DNA from: Alentia gelatinosa
Taxonomy: Eukaryota; Annelida; Polychaeta; Phyllodocida; Polynoidae
NCBI GenBank assembly: GCA_950022655.1
Contig: OX465579.1
Coordinates: 177,267,263-177,331,262, forward strand
Direction of reading: 5' to 3'
DNA length: 64,000 nt
Shown here: piece by piece, positions 25,740 to 37,320 of the stretch
Numbering within the stretch: position 1 is the stretch's first letter
Layout of the letters: the number at the start of each line of letters is the position of its first letter
Made by a program: the position numbers and the translations under genes
The notes under the pieces: model-generated
What the model was told of the DNA's origin: nothing
The model's database searches: none
What the model saw: the letters and a program-made list of their open reading frames with translations, nothing else

Positions 25740-26000
25740 CGGCAACACCCTACACCCGCCCCCTTACACACCCAGCCTCCACACCCTTACACAACACACC
25801 CCCTTCACACCCTACACCCGCCCCCTTAAACACTACACCTCCACACCCTACACCCGCCCCCTGACACACCCAGCCTGTACACCCCACCTCCACACCCTTA
25901 CACAACACACCCCCTTCACGCCCTACACCCGCCCCTTTACACACCCAGCCTCCACACTCATACACACCTCACCCCCTTCTCATCCTACCTCCACACCCTT
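25740..26000. repeat. C-rich CACACCCTACACC minisatellite, left part
   Basis: Units of CACCCTACACCCGCCCCCTT / ACACACCCAGCCTCC. Its continuation lies at 26290-26470, on the other side of a family-R MITE. Confidence 0.85.
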
Positions 26001-26290
26001 AGGCCTGGCGTCCACCTACTACGATAGAAATTTAGACCTACCGATATGTCACCGATACAAAAAGCAAACATCTGAGACATATCGGGAAGGTGCAAAATCG
26101 TAGACATATGTCTAGACATCCCACTTCACCATGCATTGTAAGGGGAGGGGGTATCGGTGCCTTATCGCAGAAATATGGTCGACTGCCCCGATATCAGGTG
26201 ACCTTCTGATTTTGATATTTTATTGGTAGGTGCATCGTAGACCATATCGGAGCCATATCGTAGTACAACATGTAGATGGACGCCAGGCCC
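26001..26290. mobile_element. MITE family R, copy 2 (inside a minisatellite)
   Basis: AGGCCTGGCGTCCACCTACT and GATGGACGCCAGGCCC ends with the full family core. Orientation opposite to copies 1 and 3. Confidence 0.85.
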
Positions 26291-26470
26291 TACACATACC
26301 ACACGCCCTCCATACCCTCTCCGCCCTGTACACCCCACTTCCACACCCTTACACACCTCACCCCCTTCACACCCCAACTCCAAACCCTTACACACCTCCT
26401 CCTTACACCCTTACACACCACCTCTACACCCTTACACACCTCCTCCTCACACCACACCCCTCACCCTGGA
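26291..26470. repeat. C-rich minisatellite, right part
   Basis: ACACCCTTACACACCTCCTC-type units, same composition as 25740-26000. Confidence 0.8.
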
Positions 26471-26923
26471 GGTACCCCGCCCTGGAGGAGGTGTCTGGGC
26501 GTAGATCGATCTCCGTGTCCGGGTAACCACTGACCTGTAGCCCTCCCTCAATAACCCCCCCCCCCCCCACTCCCCGCCTCCCGCCTCCCGCCCGCACACT
26601 CCTGCAGCTAAACGGCGCGCGCAGTCTCCGACAGCTGACTGGTGGCGCCGCCCGTGAGCATATCCTCAACTACAGTGATCACTTTTTTTTTTCTTTTTTT
26701 TTAGATTTCTAAAAAAAAAAATTATTCACCGAAGGTTCATAAATTCAATACACATTCACAGAAGTTTATTTCCACTTGCCAACTTGGTGTCTGGTATTTA
26801 TGAGCGCGGATGCCCCCGTGTTACTCTTCGGATCAAGGGTATTGAGGTTCGAGGTTCAGTTGTGTCGCTGTGGTTCCTGCGTGTCTGTCATTCTCATCTT
26901 ATTACAAATCTGATCTCACAAAC

Positions 26924-27101
26924 CCAGGGGCCCGTTTAATAATCTACGATAGTACATGAAGACCCTTTTCTGTACACCATAGAGACCCAGGGACGACGTG
27001 GGTCAACTTTAATCAACACTTAAATATTACTAAACATAACCCTCACGAGATACAGAAAAGGGTTTTCATGTCCGAGGCTACATTATTCAACAGCCCCCTG
27101 G
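26924..27101. mobile_element. MITE family K
   Basis: CCAGGGGCCCGTTTAATAAT and ATTATTCAACAGCCCCCTGG are terminal inverted repeats continuing inward (CATGAAGACCCTTTTCTGTA / TACAGAAAAGGGTTTTCATG). Related pieces are at 6610, 28446 and 59323. Confidence 0.75.
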
Positions 27102-27419
27102 CTCTTATGGTGTAAAGCGCCATCAACAAACCGCTTACTGTTACAGAGACCGTATAATAATTAACTTGTACCGATAGATATACATCTGATATCATATATG
27201 CATTTAAAGTTATATTCTGCCATTTTATAGTGTGTACTTTTACATAAATCTCAAAACAATGGTATGATAAATATGTCATCTTTTAAAACATCCATTTAGC
27301 TTAGAAAACGGTACAATTTATACACAGTTTAAAAAGTGAGCGATAATTGATGATTTCTCCATGTACACACCGGCACCTCATTCCGCTGGTTCTTCCCAGC
27401 CACCTGCCTCGTTCTCAAA

Positions 27420-27560
27420 TCCAAAAATGGCGGCGCAAGCATCCTATTCATGAACATGCTTCTAATAAATGGCTTCACAGCTATGCCTCCTTCCCAGACG
27501 CAAAATGGCGGCAAACACACGAGCTATTCATGCGCATGCGCCTACTTAATGACGTCACAA
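27420..27560. promoter_or_regulatory. Promoter-like cluster: two YY1-like, NRF1-like and CRE motifs
   Basis: AAAATGGCGGC at 27424-27434 and 27502-27512, TGCGCATGCGC at 27531-27541 and TGACGTCA at 27550-27557 all fall in 134 bp. These motifs co-occur in housekeeping-type metazoan promoters. No downstream exon was recognised on either strand, so the driven transcript is unknown. The two YY1-like sites sit in a ~78-bp direct duplication. Confidence 0.45.
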
Positions 27561-28147
27561 TACCGCCGCTGGTACCGCAACGGCACCTGTTGGCTGGGTG
27601 TGCTTAGAGGCGGGTACAAGCGGTGATCACGTGTTAGTTTAGGGACGCTGGTTGAGAACGCTGAGTCATCGTTTGTTGTCATTATGAAAAAGGCGACCCA
27701 CATCTAACGTGACAGTCACACAGAAAAAAAAATCAATATTTTTTTATCACGTCCTCGGCGGTTTTATCAACGAGAGTTCACGAGAGAGGCCATACTTTGC
27801 TGTTACCATCTCGGTTTGAGTTTTTGCATGCGGGGTTATTTTTTTACTAGAGAAAAAACGAACTCGCGATTGTTGCAGAGGTATGATTCTGATTACGTAA
27901 TTTCGTAGCACTGCGTGACGGAGAGGGACAATTCAATTTGCTTGTGAGGTTTTTAGCGGCTTGGTGCAGGTTTTTGGTGTAGTGTGTGGCTGTATCTGAT
28001 TTGTTTTCTTTGTGTAGGATCCTCTATGTGTCTTTATAATAGGATTGGGATTGAGTAACAGGGAATGAAGAAAGTAACCAACGGTGAGCATAAGCTACAG
28101 GCAGACGAGGAGAACGAACTACATACGTTTTCTTTTTTACATGATAC

Positions 28148-28150
<3 letters not shown>
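27561..28150. other. No recognised gene
   Basis: Potential 5' region of an unknown transcript if the preceding promoter-like cluster is real; no coding signature visible. Confidence 0.3.
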
Positions 28151-28230
<80 letters not shown>

Positions 28231-28252
28231 CATACATACATACATACATACT
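28150..28252. repeat. (TA)n/(CATA)n microsatellite
   Basis: CATA repeats on both sides of about 70 bp of TA repeat. Confidence 0.95.
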
Positions 28253-28439
28253 TACAAAACTCATATATGTGTATTGGTTTTTTGTCAGCATATACATGAA
28301 TATATCAATTTGTTGAAAGGAGTGAAGATGCTGGGCAACATGTACCTGACACTATTAATTTGTTTCTTATATTAGTGGCGTAGTTAACGTGAAGAAATAT
28401 TGTCCAGAGCGAACTACAAGTAGGATATGAACTGTATCA

Positions 28440-28860
28440 GAGACAGGGGTTTGTTGAGTAATTCAGGGTCGTACATGAAGACCATTTATTGTACACCAAC
28501 AAGACCCAGGGATGATGTAGGTCAACTTTATTTAATACCTCTAGACGACCTTTAGTCAGGTGGGACAGCCTTCGATAACTTACTTGTATATAATGAAGCG
28601 ATAACCCTCGTACGGAGGGAGGTTGTGGCCCATTAGATTTTAGGTCAACTCTCGATTGAAGAGCCGTCCCAAGGCGCTAGAAAATATCATGTAAGGAGGT
28701 CAGGGTGAAGGTCGGGGTTTGCTGCGAATGCAGTCATTGGCTACTCGGTCTACTCTATTCCTTATATGGAATTAGTGTGATGGGACAACTCCATGGTGTA
28801 CGAGGCCTTTTTGCACACTGTCCTTTAAGGTAATTATTGCATTTTATCATTCAGCATTGC
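28440..28860. repeat. Decayed family K piece and dispersed repeat copy
   Basis: 28446-28560 resembles one arm of family K; 28685-28855 matches 9720-9945. Confidence 0.5.
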
Positions 28861-29267
28861 AAATCTAAATTATCGAATTAAAGAAAAAATGGTCGACCAT
28901 CTTCTCACGCAATACTTTGAATACTAGGCGACTTTCCAGGGACTTTTTTTATGTCTCCTTGTAGGAGCGATGTTGTATTTACCGCTGGTAGCGATACAAA
29001 CTCCATATGTGTACATGCTTTCAATGGCGACTTGGTAGCAGGTGCATATAGAATAAGACACCCATTATTCATCTCGGGAAAATCATGACCTCCCAGAGGA
29101 AGGTAATAAGGACATAAAAACGTGATTTATTATCCACCTAATACAAAGTGTCCATAGAAAACACATAGGGAGTTTGTATTGACATACCCGGCGCATACTA
29201 ATATGTTGTATGCTCCGGGTGGCGCGTACGGAAAAATAGTGCGTATGGAAAATAGTGCATAACTAAA

Positions 29268-29451
29268 ACAAACTGATATTGACATGCCACATGTCCAGAA
29301 AAGGTGGATAATAAATACAAAATAGACTGGTTTCAGATAAAAGCGGTTGTATGCTCCTCGGAGTTGACTCTCCGCAATATCCTCGCAGACGCTCGGATAT
29401 TACTACGTGTCAACTCCTTGGAGCATACGGCCGCTTGTATCTGAAACCAGT
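29268..29451. mobile_element. Foldback MITE, family A, copy 3 (complete)
   Basis: ACTGGTTTCAGATAAAAGCG (29326) pairs with CCGCTTGTATCTGAAACCAGT-type right arm ending 29451; centre GGATATTACTACGTGTCAAC. Very close to copy 1. Confidence 0.8.
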
Positions 29452-29624
29452 CAATATTGTGTATATATTGCCTTAAAGGATCATATTGTTAGGTTTTTGT
29501 GTTCAGTGGTTTTCCACTCCACTCAGCTCAATCTGACAATCTTACAATCCCTAAAATCCATAAAGTTTCTATTATGTATCACTATTTCAAGCACATTAAT
29601 TTTGTCATAGATCACATTGCATAA

Positions 29625-29908
29625 ATTATCTACCCCTGGTATTTTTCTCTCATGGGCTTAACATTGAGAACTCGTTCTCCATGCCTGTACGAGTATTGCA
29701 GTCCATTCCCCGTGGTCTATATATCCTGTGTGTCGTCCATTCTTTTAGTGTGTACAGGGGTGAGATAAATACAGGAAGCAACTCATTTTGCTCAAAGTGT
29801 TTGAATGCTACGTGATATTCACTCAGCTGTTGCCTCGTCCATATCACTCCGCATTAAACTCGTGGTGAACAACGACTTTGACCAAACCTTGTTTGTTTCT
29901 TCTTTATT
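29625..29908. mobile_element. Double-module hairpin element, family C, copy 2
   Basis: Module first (TTATCTACCCCTGG to CAGGGGTGAGATAAA) with GGGCTTAACATTG, then hairpin with loop TCACTCAGCTGTTGCCTCG (29819). Opposite orientation to copy 1. Confidence 0.75.
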
Positions 29909-30239
29909 ACTTAATCTTTTAATCTCGTTATTTACAATAAGCACTGCACCTTTTATCCGTATATCTCTGGCACTGTCAGATATCCAACACAATTTCCTAC
30001 AAAGTCCCAGTACAAGGACCCCCCCCCCCCCCATAAAGCTGTGAATGTAGTGGTGTGCTGCTAAACCATCAAATAAACGGGGAAAAACAGGTGCGAATCA
30101 ACACAAAAGATAAAAAATAAACCAAGAAAGAAGGAGCTGCTAATAAATCCCTTTTGTGTTAAATGATTGTATAGGAGAGAGCTCCCGGCGGCGCACTCAT
30201 ATCCCATCCCCTTTTTGTGCCGACGTCGCCGCTTTTTAC

Positions 30240-30490
30240 CCACTTTAACAGTCAATTATCCGCCAGACGACATTCTGCCTCCCTTTGTTTCCCGCGCGCG
30301 GGAATTCTCCCTTTGAAGTCACGTGAACTGAAATGCCCGTATGTGCATGGAGATGGCGCATGCGTGCTGCGGCCACGTGCTGCGCGCGCATTTGACTGTC
30401 GGCAGACGACATTGAGACGGTTTGCGCGGGAACGCCGCGTTTACTCTGAGTGATGACGTTTTCATGCGCACGCGCAATGGAGATTATTGT
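30240..30490. other. CpG-rich patch with E-box and NRF1-like motifs
   Basis: GTCACGTGAAC (30319), GGCGCATGCG (30355), CCACGTGCTGCGCGCGCA (30373). No exon recognised; possible promoter. Confidence 0.3.
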
Positions 30491-30503
30491 TAGTGCTTCA
30501 GAC

Positions 30504-30584
30504 GCCCCCCCCCCCCCCCCCCCACACACACCACACACACCTAGCACCATGTATAGCTTAAAGCTTGACTCTCTCTGTCTCTCC

Positions 30585-30616
<32 letters not shown>

Positions 30617-31530
30617 GCCTGTCTGTTTGTCGCTGTTTGTCTGTCTCTGTCTCTGTCTCTTTCTCTGCATCTATCCTCTCTATTTCGCTCTATTTATTTT
30701 TCTCTCTCTCAATCCACTCTCTTTATTTCCCACTCTTGTCTCTCCGCCTCTCTCTCTCTCTCTCTCTCTTGCTCTCTTACTCTATCTCTCTGTCTCCCCC
30801 TCTTTATTTTCCACTCCATCTGCCTCCCTAGCTCCATCCAATTTTCTCTCTTTCTTCCACCTCCCCCATTTACTCAAACCCCTCTCTTTTCTCCCTCCTA
30901 TCTCGTTCCGCCACCTCCGCTCCTTCCTCCGTTCCCCTCTCTCCCTCATTCCATGCACCTATCTTTATCTCCCTTGTCCCTCTCTCTCCATCCCTCTTCT
31001 TTTTCCTCCTTTCATATCATATTTTTCTCTCTTCTTCACCCTTTCTTTCTTTCTCCCTCTATATTTCTCCCTCTTTCTCTCTCCCTCTCATCCTCTCTCC
31101 CCCTCTCCCTCATTCTCTCCCTCCCATCCTTTCTCCCCATCTCCCTCATTCTCTCCCTCTCATCCTTTCTCCCTCTCTCCCTCATTCTCTCCCTCTCATC
31201 CTTTCTCCCTCTCTCTCCGCTCTCCCTCATTCTCTCCCTCTCATCCTTTCTCCCTCTCTCCCGCTCTCCCTCATTCTCTCCCTCTCATCCTTTCTCCCTC
31301 TCTCCCACTCTCCCTCATTCTCTCCCTCTCATCCTTTCTCCCTCTCTCCCCCTCTCCCTCATTCTCTCCCTCCTATCCTCTCTCCCTCCCTCCCTCCCTC
31401 CCTCCCTTTCTCTCCTCCCCCACTTTCTCCCTCTCTCCCTGTCCATATCTGACCCCCCCCCCCCCCATTTTTCTGATCCTCCCATCCGTCCTTCCATGAA
31501 CCCCCCTCAACACCCCCCCCCCCCCCCATT
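30504..31530. repeat. Polypyrimidine tract with ~31-bp CTCTCCC units
   Basis: Poly-C run at 30506-30523, then TCTC/TGTC repeats, then (31070-31380) a repeat of CTCTCATCCTTTCTCCCTCT plus CCCTCATTCTCTCC, then C runs at 31453 and 31514. The 349-codon ORF is serine/leucine/proline low complexity and not a gene. Confidence 0.9.
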
Positions 31531-31992
31531 GTCTGTCCTCTGAGAGATGAACGCGTGACGTCACAACGTCATTTCAGAATGTGGCCTCCTTTCCCGGCGC
31601 CCTTCATTCATCAGGCTTCACGGGGCGCCCCCCCCCCCCCCCCTCCCCCCCCCCCTACACGCACGTACTGGAGATTCCCGCGTTCCACTCTCCAGCCATG
31701 GGTGATTAAACAAAGCGCATTACCAAGCACAATTCCCATCAACCCCCCTCTACAACGCACCCACTGCCTCCTCCATGCCTGCTCCGCCTATCACTGCATC
31801 TAGCACGCCTAAAACTAGGCCGGCCTCACAGGCCTCGCGCCTAGCCTCGTAACGGCCTAGGCTGATATGACACGTGACACTCATGAAACAAGAGCAGTAT
31901 TACTATTGCCACTTCGGCGAGTCATATACATGTTTTAAGTCTGTGATGTATCAGTACCTTCACTTGCTTCCAAATAAAAGCAACGTACCTAG
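31531..31992. other. No recognised gene
   Basis: TGACGTCA at 31556-31563 and a poly-C tract near 31630; no exon identified. Confidence 0.35.
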
Positions 31993-32128
31993 CAAAGTGT
32001 CCCCTTAAGCGAGGTGACCTCTTAAGCGGGGTTAAAATGAACTAAATAAAGATTGCTGTATCGAAAAAAACTGCCCCCTTAAGCGAGGTGTCGCTTCAAG
32101 CAAGGTGCCCCAGGAGCGGGGTTTTACT
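31993..32128. mobile_element. Family G-like repeats, decayed
   Basis: CCCCTTAAGCGAGGTG at two places and two AGCGGGGTT-type ends resemble the family-G ends. Confidence 0.5.
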
Positions 32129-32639
32129 GAAATCAGAGACCACCTTCTGATCATGTGATTGAACACGAGAGTACAAAATGGCGGCTGTACCACTTGTGAG
32201 TGCCACCCAGGAAATGGGGATTTCTGTCCATACAACAAGACTTACCAGACAACAGACTCCCTGCGATTGCTTGCGACCTGTTGCGTTGCGTAGTGTATAC
32301 CGCATATAGCCTATGATCTCTGGGGGCTGCCATGACGCCCCTGAGTAGGTGTTCTTCACTAATGGAGGTGAAAAAGTAGGTGTTCTTCACTAATGGAGAT
32401 GCAAAAGAAGTGAGTGATAATTGGGAAATGTCACAATTCTTGCCTCGCTCACAAATGTAAATAAAGTGTTCCATGTCAAAAACATCATGTCTTCAGTTTT
32501 AGCATTATATCTTCCTGCTCTGGGATCGGTGTATAGAGTCAAGGGAACCATGGTAAAACATTGAAAGGTAGTTGAATTTCATAAGAACAAAGAGCCAGAA
32601 TACAGGTTCTGTCCCCCGACCACCTAGTGACTGTTTCAT

Positions 32640-33200
32640 GAACTAACAATGGCTCTGTCCCCTATATTGGGCCTAACCCGAGCCCCCGTCTATACCTTAT
32701 CCACTGGAGGTACCGCGTGTTCCATTCACCCCTCCACCACCCCCTTACAGTCTCCCACCCGGTCACCCCCTGCCCTGCCGTCCGGGCCGCATTGTACCCT
32801 ATGTCCCCGGTGCAATCTCCCGATTTACAGTGATCAACCCTGCAGGAGACAGATAACGCCTCATTCCCCACCCCCGTCCCCGCCTGCCCCCCGGAGGGAG
32901 CCCGCCCCCCGCCCGGAGGAACCCCGGAGGACGGGCGCCCGGAGCCCCGGCCCCGACCCCGGGGACCAGACCCAATCTATAGCCATTTTTGTGTGATTTA
33001 TTTGTGATTTTTTTTTTATAGAGCAGGTCCCTGTTTACCCGGCCCCACGTGACCACACGACCACGTGACCGGGACGCAGGCCCGCACCGGATATCCGGCA
33101 CTGTAGACGCATGCGTAGTATTACAGGCTGTTGCTGTTATTATACGCAGCCCGGGGGCGAGCGAACGAACGAGTAAACGAGCGAGCGAGCGTGCGGGCGA
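32640..33200. promoter_or_regulatory. CpG-rich patch with paired CACGTGACC motifs
   Basis: CACGTG at 33046-33051 and 33062-33067 (both followed by ACC), ACGCATGCGT at 33107-33116 and a GAGC/GAAC repeat at 33155-33200. It is the nearest promoter-like patch upstream of the lectin gene (5.8 kb from its first visible exon), but no connecting exon was found. Confidence 0.3.
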
Positions 33201-33729
33201 GGTATTAGCGACCTAGCCAAGTTTTTGTCTGTATTTTTTTGTTGTTGTTATGTGTTTTTTGGCGACGGATGTGGCATTGTACTGAGGCCTGTAATCCACA
33301 CACTTCACAACTCAGGAGGCCGGAGGGCGAGGGAGATGGATTTTAGAGGGGAGCTGGTAGATATAAACTTGACTATAAACTGGACAAAGTTTGAAGTATA
33401 TGGTCGAGCGACCAAAACATGTAACAAGTTTAATACGAGCGCAATATACTGTACTTGCACTTTAAGAAAGACATATATACTGATTGAATGCCACCTGTGT
33501 TGTATTGAACTCTGGAATCCTTGGATGTTACTGTAAAATAGTTGTGCGACTATCACTTTGTAAAACACCAACTATATGGTGATAGAGATTGTCGAAAATA
33601 AATTTATAAAAAAAAAAAATATATATATAGGAGTAAGGGTGGCTGTAGTACACAGAAACGGGGTTACAGTAGTCGTATACGTTATAAATACGCGGTATTA
33701 TTACCACATAAATAATCCACAAGGAAAGA
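33201..33729. other. No recognised gene
   Basis: The ORF 33225-33536 lacks a signal peptide or known domain; I do not call it. Confidence 0.35.
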
Positions 33730-34095
33730 TTAAGTCCACCATGACCATATATGGCCATGGTAGGCATCATTTATATACATATATATTATGGTTAGGGTGG
33801 TAATAGTTATCTCCATATATGGTCACGGTGATCATATTTTATATCTATATATGGTCACAATGGTTATAATTCATATCCATATATGGTGGTGGCGATCCTA
33901 GTTATATCCATATATGGTCATGGTGGTAATAATTATATCCATATATAGTCACGGTTGTCATGATTTATACCTATATGTGGTCACAACGAGATCATAATAT
34001 ATGGTCATGGGGATATTGGATATTTCCATATATGGTCGTGATGGTCATAGTATATATCCATATCTGGTCACGGTGGATATGATATTTACATAGTG
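33730..34095. repeat. 32-bp tandem repeat, CCATATATGGTCA units
   Basis: CATATATGGTCACGGTGGT-type motif at about 33821, 33853, 33885, 33915, 33947 and 33979. Each unit contains the palindrome CCATATATGG, which fits a CArG-box (SRF) consensus. Confidence 0.85.
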
Positions 34096-34118
34096 TTGAT
34101 GGCGGGTGCTCTTGATTA

Positions 34119-34402
34119 AGGCCGGGCGTCCACCTACTACGATATGGCTCCGATATGGTCTGCAACGCACATCCCGATAAAAAATCAAGATCGCGTCAGA
34201 AGGTCACCTTATATCGGGGCAGTTGACTACGTCTCTGCGATTAGGCACCGAAAATAACCCGATGCGTGGTGGATTGGCATGTCTACGGATTGAATATGTC
34301 TATGATTTTGCACCTTCCCGATATGTCTCCGATATTGACTTTTTGTATCGGTGCCATATCGGTAGGTCTAAATATTTATCGCAGTAGGTGGACGCCAGGC
34401 CT
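34119..34402. mobile_element. MITE family R, copy 3
   Basis: AGGCCGGGCGTCCACCTACT and AGTAGGTGGACGCCAGGCCT, 284 bp, TA on each flank. The cleanest copy in the window. Confidence 0.88.
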
Positions 34403-34420
34403 TATAGCAAGGTTAATACT

Positions 34421-34724
34421 ATCGTAAAACTGGATAAGGTTTAATCTTGGCCACCGTATTCCACGACTGGAGTTTGGCAAAGTGACTTCATGAGGCGAAG
34501 CCGAGTGAAGTCCGGAGCCAAAACTTCAGGAGTGGAATGCGATGGACAAGATTAAAACGAATCAGGTTTTGATTTTATCCTACCCTATCTCCTCGATTTT
34601 GGAATATTACATGATAACAATGCTGTATGCCACTAGTGGCAAATAAAACTCTGTATGCCAGTCAGCGTGGCATACGGAAACCCAATGTTAAGCCTATGGG
34701 ATTTTATATTAGGGGTAGGATAAA
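34421..34724. mobile_element. Double-module hairpin element, family E, copy 1
   Basis: Hairpin (TTTAATCTTGGCCACCGTAT, CATTCCACTCC-type complement, loop GAGGCGAAGCCGAGTGA at 34492) followed by a module TTTATCCTACCC to GGGGTAGGATAAA containing AATGTTAAGCCTATGGG and two short hairpins (GTATGCCACTAGTGGCA; GTATGCC..GGCATAC). Confidence 0.82.
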
Positions 34725-36085
34725 GATTTAGTCATAGATAAAATACATGTGTGAGCGATGTTGCTAGGTTCACCTTTCCATCGTTATAAACCATCCTTAA
34801 CAATAACATCCAAGAGAGTATGAAATTGAGATTTTACCTGAGTCTCTCTCACCTGTTCATGCTTTCATCCCTCACACCTACTTAAACTCAAACTGTTCCT
34901 GGAACACTTTGCTGAAACCCTCAGCTATGAGATCCGGTCTATTGCCATGTCTCCTAAACATATCTCACCGTCAAGCAGCAACACCAAAAATCTGTCAGAA
35001 GGAGGGAGACATGTTTGTAAAGCGAAAGACATCTCCTGAAGACGGGTGGGCGATATCTGTAGAGAGAAGGTGTAGTTGGAAGTCTTCTATCGTCTCAGTA
35101 AAGCCTGATGCCCGTCTACCGATTCAGGGTTGAGCGATTAGTTCCCAAATCGTATAGGAGTCGGTCGACTTGTCGCAGGCAAATCACGTAGCTCTTCGCA
35201 CGACCGGCAGACATTGAGAAGATGGGGTGGTGGATATTAGTCCAAAGCAAATCAGTCTACTAATCGGTGGCTCACCCTTGCCTAGCTGTCCTACATCTAC
35301 CAACTATGGCCGACTCCGTTAGGATGCCTTTGGTGAGACAAATTACCGTCCGTTTGTCGCCGACAAAGGTACCTGAATGTTCCAGAATCGGTAGATGGGC
35401 ATTGGGCTTAACCACTGGAAATCTTAGAGTTTTGTTCCTCAAGATAAAATTGTTGAATTTGTGCTGGAAAAGCTCCATTCTCCTAGGACCTGTTTCACTA
35501 GTTTCGTGACATGTCTGTGACACCATACAGACAGAATGGGGTTTCTTTTTTTTTCCTTTTTTTCTATGTTTATACTGCCGTCTGCAAAACTGATACAGCT
35601 GGATTGAATGCAGACGCAGTTTCCAATTGTTTACAGTCAGCGACTGGCACACAGATTGTAACCAACAATGTAAGTGTCATACAAGTTTTAGCCAATATGG
35701 TATACATTAGCCATACACATCAATAAAGTATCATTACAATCATATGTCCAAGATAACACCAACAATTTTACAATCCAAGTTCCGAATAATGTACCATATA
35801 ACATCATCAATTTCTAACACAGAGTATTGTCCAGTAATACATACAAAATCACCACTATAGTCTGAACTAGAAGTCGGCGACTGGTGCAAATGTGTGAAGT
35901 ACACCAGTCTCATGTTCGTGAGTCTGTATGTGTGAATCCCACTTTCAGCCTCTTTGCTGGTTATACAACCTCGTTTACGAAATACCACTTCTGTGTATCA
36001 TGCTGATGTGAAATATATGACCAATAAACGAATGGGGAAAAGGTGTTGAAATTGACAATTACAGTGTGAAAAACGTGTCTCAAAC
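34725..36085. other. No recognised gene; decayed inverted-repeat elements
   Basis: GTGAGACAAATTACCGTCC and similar TIR-like fragments; segment 35870-35945 resembles 36560-36640 in the next element. No exon of the lectin gene was recognised. Confidence 0.35.
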
Positions 36086-37320
36086 GGGATTCACACGATG
36101 AGATTCATGTACCTCACAGGCCGTTTGTCTGAGACAAATCCTGTTGAGAGTCGGTACTGGAACACAATCTCCTCGTGTGAATGACAGGCTTTCATTTTGC
36201 TGAGACAACTTTTTTCTCCTGCAATTGTCGGCGACAATCGCCCCTAACAAGGAACAGAATCTCATGAGATTTTGACTTTAAACAGGTTTAAAATTTAGAG
36301 GGACATTTTGGTGAGACAAATGTATTTCACACGTTCTCCCCCAATCTGTGAGTCTCAGCGGTCTCAAATAACACCTATTCACACGGGGAAGTACCCTGAG
36401 TCGGCGACTGTGTACCCTGTGTACCCTGTGTACCCTGTGTAGGGGTGTAGGGGTGAGACTATGTACCTGTTTAATCTTCTCATGTGAATTGAATCCGCCA
36501 TGTTCCCCAGAGACTGTAGAACACCCCAATCTGTGAAACTTTGTTCCCAGTTGGAAATAGTAGCCGACTGGTGCAAAGGTGTGAAGTACACCAGTCTCAG
36601 GTCCATTTGTCCCACCGTGTGAATCCCATTTCAGGTAAATGGATCCTATAATTCAAACGAGTAGAAAATCTCAGCAGGATTTGTCGGAGATAAACGCCCT
36701 GTGAGGTACATGAATCCCACCGTGTGAATTCGACTTACAATTCAGACGAGGAAATTGTCTTCGAGTAGAGAATCTCACCAGGATTTGTCACAGACAAACA
36801 CCCTGTGAGGCACATGAATTCCACCGTGTGAATTTGACTTACAAGTCAGACTAAGAGATTGTGTCCCAGTAGAGAATCTCAGCAGGATCTTTCACAGATA
36901 AACACCCTGTGAGGTACATGAATCCCATCGTGTGAATAAGACTTTACAATTCTGACTAAAGGATTTGTTCCAGTAGAGAATCTCTGCAGGATTTGACTCA
37001 GATACACACCCTGTGAGGTACAAGAATCTCAGCAGGATGTTTCACAGATAAACACCCTGTGAGGTACATGAATCTCAGCAGGATGTTTCACAGATAAACA
37101 CCCTGTGAGGTACATGAATCTCAGCAGGATGTTTCACAGATAAACACCCTGTGAGGTACATGAATCTCAGCAGGATGTTTCACAGATAAACACCCTGTGA
37201 GGTACATGAATCTCAGCAGGATTTTTCACAGATAAACATCCTGTGAGGTACATGAATCTCAGCAGGATGCTTCACAGATTAACACCCTGTGAGGCACATG
37301 AATCCCATCGTGTGAATCCC
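36086..37320. mobile_element. 1.2-kb inverted-repeat element with amplified inner units
   Basis: Left end GGGATTCACACGATGAGATT..ATGTACCTCACAGG and right end CCTGTGAGGCACATG..CATCGTGTGAATCCC are inverted repeats about 35 bp long. Inside, 36640-37020 contains ~100-bp units and 37025-37300 about six 46-bp units (AATCTCAGCAGGATGTTTCA, CAGATAAACACCCTGTGAGG, TACATG), all derived from the end sequence. Confidence 0.7.

Noticed and set aside
30450..31543. 349-codon serine/leucine/proline ORF
   Set aside because: Low-complexity CTCTCC repeat read in frame; parallel ORFs exist in the other frames.
35511..35726. Possible signal-peptide exon for the lectin gene (FFFLFFYVYTAVC)
   Set aside because: The hydrophobic stretch comes from a T-run in repeat-like DNA and no suitable phase-1 donor stands out.
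36640..37300. CRISPR-like regularly spaced repeats
   Set aside because: The 46-bp units are directly adjacent with no unique spacers, and the context is eukaryotic.
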